This document shows positions 34,001-42,578 of a stretch of DNA of 64,000 nt, piece by piece. The stretch is from assembly GCF_000429645.1 (NCBI RefSeq), contig NZ_AUCG01000020.1:1-64000 (forward strand), written 5' to 3'. Every line of letters starts with the position of its first letter. Positions within the stretch are counted from its first letter, which is position 1. A program made the translations under genes and the position numbers. The notes below the pieces were generated by a model, which ran no database searches, had not been told where the DNA came from, and saw nothing but the letters and a program-made list of their open reading frames with translations. This DNA comes from Niveispirillum irakense DSM 11586. Its GTDB lineage: Bacteria; Pseudomonadota; Alphaproteobacteria; Azospirillales; Azospirillaceae.

Positions 34001-34235
34001 GGACATTATCGACATTGTTCAGGATGGAGATTTCACTGAAGGAGGTGACCTTGGCCGCCATTTCCTGCGGGTTCAGCCCCTGATAGGTCCAGACAACGGT
34101 GATGGCGGGGATATCGATGCCGGGCAGGATATCCGTCGGCATCCGCCGCGCGGCTCCCAATCCCAGCAACAGGGCCAGAATGGCCATCACCGCAATCGTG
34201 TATGGACGACGAAGCGCATAGGCGACGATCCACAT
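31053..34235 (-). CDS. RND-family efflux permease (AcrB-like)
   Basis: Inner-membrane proton/drug antiporter of 1060 residues with the usual layout: TM1 at about 10-28, a large periplasmic loop, TM2-6, a second loop, TM8-12. The central motif GILVDNAMVEIENTNR keeps one aspartate of the AcrB Asp407/Asp408 pair, with Asn in the second place, as in many HAE/HME-like branches. The start MWIVAYALRRPYTIAVMAIL is typical of a group often paired with short adaptors. First gene of the permease - adaptor - HTH operon, divergent from a two-component system that probably controls it. Confidence 0.9.
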   Translation of the reverse strand: MWIVAYALRRPYTIAVMAILALLLGLGAARRMPTDILPGIDIPAITVVWTYQGLNPQEMAAKVTSFSEISILNNVDNVRSVASETSNGVGIVKVEFQPEVEIDLALAQVTGVSQTILRRMPAGMTPPLVVRSQTGSVPIIQLALSSDSMTESQLYDYARLALRGQIQSIPGVRLTLPYGGTARQIMVDLDPDRMRSYGLTPADVSRAVAAQNLTLPSGTLREDGREAYVSLNGGPETVESFNNLPLRAVDGRVLFLRDVANVRDGGAPQTNVARVDGAAGVTVSLMKLGDASTVEIVDQLLAKLPEMRAAAPEGMRIEPIFDQSLFVRAAVDAVLHEGALVAALVGVLVLVFLGSARSTAIVLTSIPLSIMVAVAGLNALGHTLNLMTLGGLMLAIGILVDNAMVEIENTNRNIAMGKSVRQAVLDSAQQVVFPEFVSTLCICIVFVPVFMMTGISAYVFRPLALAVVISMAASFILSRTLVPTLAFLLLPAEVAARAAGRGGWLEAMHHRVEHGLDKVRDGQVARVAWAARHRVVVLGLALVIVAGGLGVGAQLGRDFFPTVDAGTLRLHLRAPAGTRVEEAASLFADIQRDIRTIIPAAELGVVVENIGTSDPVNLAWVDSFTVTPGEGEMLIQLNPGHGPTPGYEQAIRAMLADRFPQVTALFRPADIVGQTLNGSAAAAIDVRIAGRDVAGNLAFVRQLAERVRREVPGAADVTLRQITDWPDVRVTVDRVRAAQLGVTMQDVANALLISLSGSGTVTPIYWADAGTSYIVAVQVPPDRIGRAEDVLNTPVRAAGAAGGQVLLRNLATITEQKTSASVSRATMMPLVNLLVGVAPGHDLAGVIAGVEGLVAEMRGTLKPGNTVTLQGQAAAMQAAYADLAGGLAVALLLVYLVMVVNFQSWALPLASMGAFPLAVAGAALGLAVTGTTISVPALMGLIMVVGVSTANSVLVVSFARDRLEQGAGVMEAALDAIRARIRPVLMTATAMLVGMLPMAVAMGEGGEQNAPLARAVIGGLLLATPATLTLVPILFTLLARRYASALATGARSIPAPVPAE

Positions 34236-34552
34236 CGGGCGTTCCTGATCACAGGGCGGCCGATCCGATCAACGGATAGCGGCCGCGACAATAGTGGATG
34301 AAAGGTCCGACCGCCCTTTGCGGGCAGGAGATCGGGGTCCGGCCAGAGCCCCAGGGTAAAGGGGGGGAGGGAGCCCCGGCCGGACCGTCGGTGTGCAACG
34401 CAGCACCGATGGCCCTTTATGGCGGGCGTTTGTCGCAAGGCTTTGTCGGGAATGGCCCTTTCGCATGTCGGTTTTTCACAAGGGCCGGCGATTGACGCAC
34501 TTTGGTACAATTAGCGTCTCGACAGGGGCCGGGGGCGTGCCACTCTCCGCCC
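34236..34552. other. Divergent control region of RND operon and two-component system
   Basis: A 317-bp gap. Near the right end an inverted repeat GACGC-N15-GCGTC (34494-34518) surrounds TACAAT, a fair -10 hexamer, and follows TTGACG, but these two are only 8 bases apart and cannot form one promoter. The inverted repeat could bind the response regulator. No gene seen. Confidence 0.4.
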
Positions 34553-35290
34553 ATGCCGACCGAAATCGATGCCCATATCCTGCTGGTCGATGACCATGAG
34601 GAAATCCGCGAGATGCTGGGGCGCTACCTGCGCCGCCATGGCATTCAGGTAACGACGGCGGAAGATGCCGCCGCGGCCCGGCGGGCCTTGCGCACATCCT
34701 CCCCCGATCTGGTGCTGCTGGACATCATGATGCCGGGGGAGGATGGGCTGAGCCTGTGCCGGCACCTGCGGGAAAATTCCGACTTGCCCATCATCCTGCT
34801 GACCGCGGTGGATGAAGCGACGGACCGTATCCTGGGGCTGGAGATGGGGGCCGATGATTATGTCACGAAGCCTTTCGAGCCGCGGGAACTGCTGGCCCGT
34901 ATCCGCGCGGTGCTGCGCCGGGCCCAATCCCTGCCCGTGACCGTGGCCCGGCGGCGACAGGAACCGGGTGAAAGCCTTTATTTCAGCGGATGGATGCTGG
35001 ATCTGGGCCGGCGGGAATTGAGCGGACCGGATGGGGTCGCCGTCTCGCTCTCCACGTCCGAATTCCTGCTGCTGGAAGCCTTCGCCCGCCATCCCAAGAT
35101 GGTGTTGAGCCGCGACCAGTTGATGGATTTGACCAAGGGGCGCGGGGCCGAAAATTTCGACCGGTCGGTCGATAATCAGGTCAGCCGCCTGCGCCGCAAG
35201 GTGGAGGCCGATCCCCGCAACCCGACCCTGATCAAAACTGTCTGGGGTGGGGGCTATTGCTTCGCCGCCGATGTCAGGAGCGCATCATGA
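34553..35290 (+). CDS. OmpR-family response regulator
   Basis: Regulator of 245 residues from the ATG at 34553. The receiver domain (1-120) has the acidic pair DD at 13-14, phospho-acceptor Asp57 in LVLLDIMMPG, Thr84 and Lys106 in YVTKPF. The OmpR winged helix (about 145-240) has LSTSEFLLLEAFARHP, LSRDQLMDLTKGR and RSVDNQVSRLRRKVE. The ribosome site is weak and an in-frame TTG upstream is unlikely. Its stop overlaps the kinase ATG (ATGA). By position it probably controls the divergent RND pump. Confidence 0.93.
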   Translation: MPTEIDAHILLVDDHEEIREMLGRYLRRHGIQVTTAEDAAAARRALRTSSPDLVLLDIMMPGEDGLSLCRHLRENSDLPIILLTAVDEATDRILGLEMGADDYVTKPFEPRELLARIRAVLRRAQSLPVTVARRRQEPGESLYFSGWMLDLGRRELSGPDGVAVSLSTSEFLLLEAFARHPKMVLSRDQLMDLTKGRGAENFDRSVDNQVSRLRRKVEADPRNPTLIKTVWGGGYCFAADVRSAS

Positions 35291-36648
35291 AGGCGTTTCG
35301 GCTTCTGGACCGGTTATTCCCCCGCACCCTGTTCATGCAGATGGTCGTGCTGCTGGCCGTTGCCGTGTGCGGCGGCAAGTTGGGAAGCTGGTACGTGCTG
35401 ATGGAGGATCGGGCCTTCGCCGTCCAGCAGATGCATGTCAATGACACCATGGCCCGGATTGCCGCCACGGTCCGGCTGATCACGGCGGCACCCGATACGC
35501 GGGAGATGGTGCTGGAAGCCGCCAATAGCCGGGAATTCCGCTTCGGGATCGGCACGGAGACGCGGATTGAGCCGTGGATGATGACGCCGGAATCCATTGC
35601 CGCCGCCCAGCGCCTTCAAGACCTGATCGGCCCGGTGGCGCGGGATGTGCGGGTGAAGATGCTGCGTAAAGGGGAGGCGGGGGACGGGCCGGAGGATGTG
35701 GCCGCCGTGGCCATGAAGGTCTCTGTGGAACTGTCACCCGGTGTCTGGCTGAACGCAGCAACCTATCAGGCAATCAACCCGCCCGGCTATTGGCGGGCGC
35801 TGCTGATCTCCACCCTGATTTCGGTCCTGGTCGTCTCCCTGGTCGCCTTCTTCATCTCCCGCCGGATCGCCCGCCCTTTACGCGCGCTGGCTGGGGCCGC
35901 GGAACGGCTGGGCCGGGGCGAGAATGTCGAAGCCCTGAACGAGTGTGACGGCCCGCAGGAGGTGCGGCGCACCGCCGCCGCCTTCAACGCCATGGGCGCG
36001 CGGTTGCGCCGCTTTGTGACCGACCGTACCCGCATGCTGGCCGCTGTCAGCCATGATCTGCGCACCCCGCTGACCAATCTGCGTCTGCGGGTGGAGATGC
36101 TGGATGACGAGGAAACCCGGGCCCGCATGCTGGATACGCTGGATGAATTGCGGCAGACGGCGGAAACCATGCTGGCCCTGGCACGGGAGGAAGCGTCGGA
36201 GGAGCCGCGCGCCGCCGATCTCGCCTCCCTGGTTGATAGTGTCTGCACCGATCTGGCGGAATCGGGCCAACCGGTCACCTGCGCGCCTGCGCCCAAAACC
36301 CCCATCATCTGCCGGCCTGTGGCGCTGCGCCGTATCATCCGCAATCTGGTGGAAAATGCTGTCGCCTATGGCGGGGTGGCGCGCGTGGCAGTGACGCGGG
36401 AAGAAGGAATGGTCTGCGTGACCGTGGATGATGACGGCCCCGGCATTCCTGAAGAAGAGCGGGAGCGGGTTTTCGAGCCGTTTGTCCGGTTGGAGAAGTC
36501 ACGCAACCGGCGCACAGGCGGGGCGGGACTGGGCCTGTCCATCGCCCGCTCGCTGGCACATGCCCATGGTGGGAATATTACGCTGCACCGCCGAGAAGAA
36601 GGTGGTCTGCGGGCCATGCTGTGCCTGCCGGTGCAACATACCCCGTGA
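35287..36648 (+). CDS. Sensor histidine kinase (EnvZ/OmpB type)
   Basis: Membrane kinase of 453 residues. TM1 is about 15-37, a periplasmic sensor follows (about 38-168), TM2 about 170-190, a HAMP domain with SRRIARPLRALAGAAERLG, then the H-box AVSHDLRTPLTNLR with phospho-His256, N-box NLVENAVAYGG, G1 DDDGPGIP, F-box FEPFVR and G2 GAGLGLSIAR. The periplasmic part contains no domain I recognise. It is translationally coupled to the response regulator. The signal is unknown; efflux substrates or envelope stress are plausible. Confidence 0.93.
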   Translation: MKAFRLLDRLFPRTLFMQMVVLLAVAVCGGKLGSWYVLMEDRAFAVQQMHVNDTMARIAATVRLITAAPDTREMVLEAANSREFRFGIGTETRIEPWMMTPESIAAAQRLQDLIGPVARDVRVKMLRKGEAGDGPEDVAAVAMKVSVELSPGVWLNAATYQAINPPGYWRALLISTLISVLVVSLVAFFISRRIARPLRALAGAAERLGRGENVEALNECDGPQEVRRTAAAFNAMGARLRRFVTDRTRMLAAVSHDLRTPLTNLRLRVEMLDDEETRARMLDTLDELRQTAETMLALAREEASEEPRAADLASLVDSVCTDLAESGQPVTCAPAPKTPIICRPVALRRIIRNLVENAVAYGGVARVAVTREEGMVCVTVDDDGPGIPEEERERVFEPFVRLEKSRNRRTGGAGLGLSIARSLAHAHGGNITLHRREEGGLRAMLCLPVQHTP

Positions 36649-36931
36649 AGGGAAGCCCCCTGGAAAGACCAACCATCGTATCCGGGCCAAGTCTTGTCGC
36701 GGAATCTTGGTTAAATACCGGGGCGATATACGGATAAACAACCCCGAAGATTGCTGGACGATATTTTATGCAATCAATACCGTCACGCTTGCGCTCTTTT
36801 CTTTCTGTCCTTGGCCCGATCGCGTTAATAAATGACCCCCAAGGACGCGCCGGGCCGGAAGGGAGAGCCTAGGCTAAACGCTGTGAGTGGCCGGTCCACG
36901 GCCCGAAAGCAGAATGACAGGGGGCCTACCC

Positions 36932-39157
36932 ATGAGCAGCTCAAAGGCGCTTCGCGCCCTTCTTTTCGCCGGCGTGGCCGGCAGCATGATGGCCGGTCCG
37001 GCCTTCGCCCAGGACGCAGGCGGCAGCCTGATCCTGGAAGAGATCATCGTTACCGCGACCAAGCGCCAGGAAAGTGTGCGCGATGTGTCGGGCGGCATCA
37101 GTGCCGTCACCGGCGCGCAACTGGAAGCCATCGGCGCCCAGAGCTTCGCCGACTATATCCAGCGCACGCCCGGCGTGGTCTTCAACGACTATCGTCCCGG
37201 CACCTCCCATGTCGTGATCCGTGGCGTGGCCACCAATTCCGGCAATGTGCAGGGCCAGGGCACGACCGGCTATTACATCAACGAAGTGCCGCTGACCGAG
37301 CCGGGCTGGACCATCGTGATCCCCGATGTCGACGCGTTCGATGTCAGCCGGGTGGAAGTGCTGCGCGGTCCGCAGGGCTCCCTCTTCGGGTCCGCCTCCA
37401 TGGGTGGCGCCATCAATTATATCGCCAACAAGGCTGACAGTTCTGCCCTGGACATGGCGGTGGAAACCACCCTGTCCAAGACCAAGAATGCCGATGTCGG
37501 CTACACGATGAAGGGCATGCTGAACGTGCCCGTGGTCGAAGATAAGCTGGCCGTGCGCGCCGTCGGCTCCTTCCGCCGCGACCAGGGCTTCATCGACAAT
37601 CTGGGCATCAACCGCGAAGGCTCCAACGATGCCGCCATCGGTGGCGGCCGCCTGTCCGTGGTCTGGACCCCGGACGATCTGACGGAAGTGTCCTGGCTGA
37701 GCCTGTATCAGCAGACCGATGTTGATGACGCGCCCTATCAGAACCCGACCGTGGGCGAGCTGAAGCGCCGCACCCCCTTGGCGGAGCCGAACAAGACCGA
37801 TGTTGAAATCCACTCCCTGCGCGTGGACCGGGATCTGGGCTTCGCCACGCTGACGGCACTTGGCGCCTACCAGAAGAAAAGCCAGGATTTCATCTTCGAC
37901 TTCACATCCTATCGCGATGCCTATAACGCCGATCTGGGCCTGAACCTGACCAGCCCGCTCTATATCGGCAGCGGCGGTGACAGCAAGGGCAAGAGCGCGG
38001 AACTGCGCCTGGCCTCCAACGGCGATGGCCCGCTGAAATGGCTGGTCGGCGGCATGTATTTCAAGACCGACAAGAACCTGTATGAAGGGTTGGGTGCCAC
38101 CAGCGGCGTGCAGGCCGCGTTCGACGCCTCGCCGCTCTATGGCCCGGGCAAGGGCGCTATCATCGCCCCCGATGGCCGCATCTTCAACGCCTTCTATACC
38201 GACCTGGATGGCGAGGAATCGGCCCTGTTCGGTGAAGCCAGCTACAATTTCACCCCGGAATGGAAGCTGACGGTCGGCGGTCGCCTGTTCGAGACCAAGG
38301 TCACCGAAACGGCGACCTCCTCGGGCTTCTCCGCCTACCCGACCCCGGCCGCCCCGGCCGTGACGACGACGAAGGAAGATGGCTTCACGCCGAAGGCGTC
38401 GCTGACCTACACGCCATCGCGTGATTTCATGGTTTATGGTCTGTATTCGGAAGGCTTCCGTTTCGGCACGCCGAATACCCAGGGCCTGTCCACCTTCCCC
38501 ATCCCCAGCGGTTCCAAGAGCGACTCTTTGAAGAACTATGAGCTGGGTGTTCGGACCACGCATCTGGACGGGGCGCTGCAGCTTGACCTGACAGCCTTCT
38601 ATATCGACTGGACGGATATCCAGCTCCGCGTCCAGACGCCGGATAATTTCAACTACGCTTCCAACGGCGGTGCGGCGGATATCAAGGGTCTGGAATTCAC
38701 CGGTTCCTGGCACGCCACCGACAATCTGGACCTGCAGACCTCCATCACCTACATGGAAGCCCGCCTGAAGGAAGACCTGTTCATCCTGTGGTACGGCACG
38801 GCGCCGAAGGGCTCGCAATTGGCCGGCTCTGCCGACTGGTCGATTTCCAACACGGTCTTCTACCAGTTCGAAGCCAATTATGAGCCGACCCTGACCCTGT
38901 CGCACCGCTATCTGTCCAAGGGTATCAGCGACATGAACTCCGCCGTGCCGGGGGCAACCCCGAACAAGCAGGGTGGCTACAACATCTTCGACGCCCGCCT
39001 GGGCGCCAGCCTGGGCACCACGCATGTCAGCGTGTTCGCCAACAACATCACCGACGAGCGGGGCGTGACCCTGACCGCCATCTCCGACAGCGGTGGTTAT
39101 AACCAGGGCCTGGTCCGGCCGCGCACCTTCGGTGTGACCTTCGGCTGGTCGATGTAA
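36932..39157 (+). CDS. TonB-dependent receptor (second)
   Basis: Outer-membrane receptor of 741 residues from the ATG at 36932, with GGGGG about eight bases upstream. The signal peptide ends after AFA (residue 26). The TonB box region EEIIVTATKR is followed by the plug (VSGGISAVTGAQLEAIGAQSF then RVEVLRGPQGSLFGSASMGGAINY) and a barrel ending FGVTFGWSM. It belongs to the general COG1629-like receptors, not the oligosaccharide type of the 24418 gene. It lies just before an S9 oligopeptidase lipoprotein. The substrate cannot be told; peptides or plant aromatics are possible. Confidence 0.9.
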   Translation: MSSSKALRALLFAGVAGSMMAGPAFAQDAGGSLILEEIIVTATKRQESVRDVSGGISAVTGAQLEAIGAQSFADYIQRTPGVVFNDYRPGTSHVVIRGVATNSGNVQGQGTTGYYINEVPLTEPGWTIVIPDVDAFDVSRVEVLRGPQGSLFGSASMGGAINYIANKADSSALDMAVETTLSKTKNADVGYTMKGMLNVPVVEDKLAVRAVGSFRRDQGFIDNLGINREGSNDAAIGGGRLSVVWTPDDLTEVSWLSLYQQTDVDDAPYQNPTVGELKRRTPLAEPNKTDVEIHSLRVDRDLGFATLTALGAYQKKSQDFIFDFTSYRDAYNADLGLNLTSPLYIGSGGDSKGKSAELRLASNGDGPLKWLVGGMYFKTDKNLYEGLGATSGVQAAFDASPLYGPGKGAIIAPDGRIFNAFYTDLDGEESALFGEASYNFTPEWKLTVGGRLFETKVTETATSSGFSAYPTPAAPAVTTTKEDGFTPKASLTYTPSRDFMVYGLYSEGFRFGTPNTQGLSTFPIPSGSKSDSLKNYELGVRTTHLDGALQLDLTAFYIDWTDIQLRVQTPDNFNYASNGGAADIKGLEFTGSWHATDNLDLQTSITYMEARLKEDLFILWYGTAPKGSQLAGSADWSISNTVFYQFEANYEPTLTLSHRYLSKGISDMNSAVPGATPNKQGGYNIFDARLGASLGTTHVSVFANNITDERGVTLTAISDSGGYNQGLVRPRTFGVTFGWSM

Positions 39158-39170
39158 GTTCTGGTATGAG

Positions 39171-39204
39171 AAATGGCGCGGGGTTTCGGTCCCGCGCCAT
39201 TTTC
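39171..39204 (+). terminator. Rho-independent terminator after the second TonB receptor
   Basis: AAATGGCGCGGG pairs with CCCGCGCCATTTT around an 8-base loop; TTTTCATTTT follows. Confidence 0.88.
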
Positions 39205-39259
39205 ATTTTGGCTTTGGCCGTTCCCGCGGATGGACGGCCCCGGATCATAAGGGATTTCC

Positions 39260-41419
39260 ATGCGGCGGCGATTTTTCCTGCAAACGGCGATGGCAACCTC
39301 CCTGCTGGCCCTGGCCGGCTGCGGCACCACACCCAAGGCCGCCATCGGCCCCACGCCGCCGCGTCCCATCAAACGGCCCAAGCGCATTGTGCAGTTGGGC
39401 CGCACCCGCATCGACAATTACGCCTGGCTGCGTGATGCCAACTGGGCACAGGTATCCCGTGATACCAGCCTGCTGAACCCGGAAATCCGCGCCCATCTGG
39501 ATGCGGAAAACGCCTATGCCGATGCGCTGCTGGCCCCCACCCAGGCGCGACAGGATTTCTATGCCCGCCAGATGATGGCCCTGACCGGCACCGGTGCCGC
39601 CCCCCTGGCCGTGCCGGATGGGGATTGGGAATATTACACCTATGTCCGGCCGGGGGAGGATCATCCCGTCCATGCCCGCCGCCCCCGGGGTGGCGGGGCG
39701 GAACAGATTCTGCTGGATGAGCAGGAGCGCGCGCGCGGCCATGCCTATTACCGGCTGGCGGAAGCGACCCACAGCCCCGATCATCGGTTCTACCTGTGGG
39801 CGGAGGATCTGGAAGGGGGCGACCGTCACCGCATCTGCGTGCGCAACCTGGAAACGGGCGGCATCACCACCACGCCCAATGCCGATGCCTATGGCTATAA
39901 CGGGGTGATCTTCTCCCCCTGCTCCCGCTTTGTGTTCTGGATCTGGCGCGACCCGCTCAGCCGCCCGACCCGCGTCTATCGCCGCCCTGTGACGGGGGGT
40001 GCGGATGTGCTGGTCTATGCGGAAAAAGACCCGGCCTTGTTCATGTCCGTGGGGCGCACCGCATCCAACCGCTATGCCTTCATCCATATTCTGGGCCCGG
40101 ATGTGGATGAGGTGCGTCTGATCCCGGCGAAGGAACCGACCGCCGAGCCCATCTTGATGGAGCCGCGCCAGCCCGGCCTGCATTACCGGGTAGAAGATTG
40201 GGATGGTGACCTGATCATCCTGACCGATGCCGATGGCGCCGTGGATGGCAAGCTGATGCGGGCCAGCCCTGGCCAGCCGGGCCGCGCCCATTGGCGGGAA
40301 TGGGTCGCCCACCAGCCCGGCCGCCATATCATGGAAATCCGCGCCTTCCGCGACCATTTCGTGCGGCTGGAGCGGGTGGATGCCAAACCCATCGTCACCG
40401 TGACCGACCGGGCCGGCAAGGACAGCACCATCGGGTTCGATGAGCCGGCCTATGCCCTGTCGCTGGAAAAGCTGCAGGAACATGATGGCAGCCTGCTGCG
40501 CCTGATCTACCAGTCCCCGCGCCAGCCCCGCCAATGGCTGGAGCAGGATATGGCCAGCGGCCAGCGCCGCGTGCTGCAGGCGGAAAGTGCGGGGCCCGGC
40601 TTCTCCCCCGACAAGTACGAAATCGTCCGCCTGGATGCCCCGGCCCCCGATGGCGCGCTGGTGCCGGTCACCGTGCTGATGCGCAAGGGGACAAAGCTCG
40701 ACGGGTCCAACCCGCTGCTGATCTATTCCTACGGTGCCTATGGCATCTCCTCGGAAGCGGAATTCTCCATCCCCGCCCTGGCGCTGGTGGACCAGGGCTG
40801 GGTCTATGCCATCGCCCATATCCGGGGCGGGTCGGAACGGGGGCGCAACTGGTTCCTGGAAGGGCGCCGCTTCCAGAAGAAGAACAGCTATACCGACTTC
40901 ATCGCCGCCGCCGAGCATCTGATCGCCAAGGGCTATACAAGGCGGCAGCGCGTTGTGGCCTATGGCCTGTCGGCAGGCGGGCTACTGATGGGCGGCATCG
41001 CCAATCTGCGCCCCGATCTGTGGGGCGGGATCATCGCCCAGGTGCCGTTTGTCGATATGTTGAACACGATGAGCGATGCCGATCATCCGCTGGTGCCGGC
41101 CTTCCGGCCCGACTGGGGTGACCCGCTGGCCGATCCGGAGGCCTATGATTACATCCTCTCCATCTCGCCTTATGAGAATGTGACGGCCCAGGCCTATCCG
41201 CCGACCCTGGCCACCGCCGGCATTCGCGATGACCGCGTCTCTTACTGGGAAGCGGCGAAATGGGTGGCGGCCCTGCGCGAACATACGACCGGCAAAGCAC
41301 CCATCCTGTTCCGCATCAACATGGCCGCCGGCCACCAGAGCGCGGCGGGCCTCTCCGACCAATATGGCCAGATGGCCTTGTTCTGGGCTTTCGCGGAACA
41401 GGCGCTGGACTGGGTGTGA
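39260..41419 (+). CDS. S9-family oligopeptidase (oligopeptidase B-like) lipoprotein
   Basis: Serine peptidase of 719 residues. An N-terminal propeller (about 45-430) is followed by an alpha/beta-hydrolase domain with nucleophile Ser571 in YGLSAGGLLMG, Asp657 in GIRDDRVSYWE and His692 in AGHQSAAG. Further S9A marks are IRGGSERGRNWFLEGR and KKNSYTDFIAAAEHL. The N-terminus RRRFFLQTAMATSLLALAGC carries a lipobox with Cys21, so the protein should be lipid-anchored in the periplasm rather than cytoplasmic like E. coli PtrB. AAGGGA lies upstream of the ATG. Together with the TonB receptor before it, it may process imported peptides. Confidence 0.88.
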   Translation: MRRRFFLQTAMATSLLALAGCGTTPKAAIGPTPPRPIKRPKRIVQLGRTRIDNYAWLRDANWAQVSRDTSLLNPEIRAHLDAENAYADALLAPTQARQDFYARQMMALTGTGAAPLAVPDGDWEYYTYVRPGEDHPVHARRPRGGGAEQILLDEQERARGHAYYRLAEATHSPDHRFYLWAEDLEGGDRHRICVRNLETGGITTTPNADAYGYNGVIFSPCSRFVFWIWRDPLSRPTRVYRRPVTGGADVLVYAEKDPALFMSVGRTASNRYAFIHILGPDVDEVRLIPAKEPTAEPILMEPRQPGLHYRVEDWDGDLIILTDADGAVDGKLMRASPGQPGRAHWREWVAHQPGRHIMEIRAFRDHFVRLERVDAKPIVTVTDRAGKDSTIGFDEPAYALSLEKLQEHDGSLLRLIYQSPRQPRQWLEQDMASGQRRVLQAESAGPGFSPDKYEIVRLDAPAPDGALVPVTVLMRKGTKLDGSNPLLIYSYGAYGISSEAEFSIPALALVDQGWVYAIAHIRGGSERGRNWFLEGRRFQKKNSYTDFIAAAEHLIAKGYTRRQRVVAYGLSAGGLLMGGIANLRPDLWGGIIAQVPFVDMLNTMSDADHPLVPAFRPDWGDPLADPEAYDYILSISPYENVTAQAYPPTLATAGIRDDRVSYWEAAKWVAALREHTTGKAPILFRINMAAGHQSAAGLSDQYGQMALFWAFAEQALDWV

Positions 41420-41423
41420 ACCT

Positions 41424-41461
41424 AACCTTCCTTGATCGTTACCGATCAAGGAAGGTTTTGC
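41424..41461 (+). terminator. Rho-independent terminator after the oligopeptidase
   Basis: A perfect 15-bp stem (AACCTTCCTTGATCG with its complement) closes a TTAC tetraloop and runs into a T tract. Confidence 0.92.
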
Positions 41462-41464
41462 TTT

Positions 41465-41500
41465 CCCTCACGCGCCGGACGGCGGCCCGGCGCGTGAGGG
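41465..41500. repeat. Perfect 14-bp inverted repeat
   Basis: CCCTCACGCGCCGG and CCGGCGCGTGAGGG flank an 8-base loop, directly after the previous terminator and about 115 bases before the DUF1080 gene. No T tract follows, so it is not a simple terminator. It could be a protein site or a single copy of a repeat. Confidence 0.7.
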
Positions 41501-41616
41501 TCGGCTTGATGATAACCGATAGGCCAACCTGTTTGCACCCATCGCCCCGATAGGGTACAAAACTCCCTAAGCAATGACAGCGTTGTCAAATTCAACGCCG
41601 CGGCGGGAGGAATGGA

Positions 41617-42564
41617 ATGATGGGACGGATGCTCGCAACCCTGGCCCTGGCTTGCCTTATGGCCAGCCCGGCTGCCCTGGCCCAGACGGAACCGATGGAT
41701 GCGGCACAGGCCGCCGCCATCAAGGGCGATCCGCCTTTCGTGGCCCCGAAACTCACCCTCACCGATATTCCAGCCCCGGCGGGACCGGCGGTCAGCCTGT
41801 TCAATGGCCGCGATCTGGCGGGCTGGGATACATGGCTGGGCTATGAAGATCCGGCGCTGACCTTCAAGAAAACCGATGCCCCCACCTATGGGCTGAACCA
41901 GGACCGGTTCGGCGTTTTCTCCGTCGTGACGGAGGATGGGGCCCCGGCCCTTTTCATCACCGGCACCACCTGGGGCGGCATCGTCCACCAGGGCACCTAT
42001 GGCGATTACCATCTGCGGCTGGAATATAAATGGGGCCGCAACCGGCACCCGCCGCGCGCGAACCTGCCGCATAATAACGGCCTGCTCTACCATTCCCACG
42101 GTGCGCCCGGCGCCGTGTTCGGAAGCTGGATGGCGGCGGTGGAGTTCGAGATCATGCTGGGGTCGGTCGGCATGGTGGTGCCGGTGGGCACCCATGTCGG
42201 GATCAAGACCAAGGCCGGTTATGACCCCACCATCATCTATCCCATGCGCCGCTTCATGCCCCAGGGGCGGGAAGTGAGCGTGGAACAGCCGGCCTGGAAT
42301 GTGGAAGCCGCCACGGACGCGGAAAAGCCGGTGGGGGAATGGAATGTGCTGGATCTCTATGTGCTGGGTGACCGGGCGATCCATGTCGTCAACGGCGTGC
42401 CGGTGATGGAGGTCTGGAACCTGACCCGCGCCGATGGCCCGGATGGCAAGCCACAACCCTTGACGCAGGGGCATATCCAGCTTCAATCAGAAGGGGCGGA
42501 CACCTATTTCCGCAATATCACGCTGTCCCCGATCCGCAGCCTGCCGCGGATCGTCGCGCAGTGA
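41617..42564 (+). CDS. Exported DUF1080 (3-keto-disaccharide hydrolase-like) protein
   Basis: Protein of 315 residues with GGGAGGA ahead of the ATG. The signal peptide ends after ALA (residue 22). The concanavalin-like DUF1080 fold is shown by VSLFNGRDLAGWDTW, DYHLRLEYKWG, NNGLLYHSHG, VEFEIMLG and late LQSEGADTYFRNITLSPI. The family includes 3-keto-glycoside hydrolases and sugar-binding proteins. It overlaps the next gene, an exported TIM-barrel protein, suggesting joint periplasmic sugar modification. The exact reaction is inferred from family only. Confidence 0.85.
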   Translation: MMGRMLATLALACLMASPAALAQTEPMDAAQAAAIKGDPPFVAPKLTLTDIPAPAGPAVSLFNGRDLAGWDTWLGYEDPALTFKKTDAPTYGLNQDRFGVFSVVTEDGAPALFITGTTWGGIVHQGTYGDYHLRLEYKWGRNRHPPRANLPHNNGLLYHSHGAPGAVFGSWMAAVEFEIMLGSVGMVVPVGTHVGIKTKAGYDPTIIYPMRRFMPQGREVSVEQPAWNVEAATDAEKPVGEWNVLDLYVLGDRAIHVVNGVPVMEVWNLTRADGPDGKPQPLTQGHIQLQSEGADTYFRNITLSPIRSLPRIVAQ

Positions 42565-42578
42565 ACGGGAGAATGGGA

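Noticed and set aside
34492-34511. A promoter made of TTGACG and TACAAT before the response regulator
   Set aside because: The two boxes are only 8 bases apart, far short of the 16-18 needed.
36941-39025. A 694-codon minus-strand frame opposite the second TonB receptor
   Set aside because: The receptor on the plus strand has signal peptide, plug and barrel motifs; the antisense product has none. High GC gives long open antisense frames.
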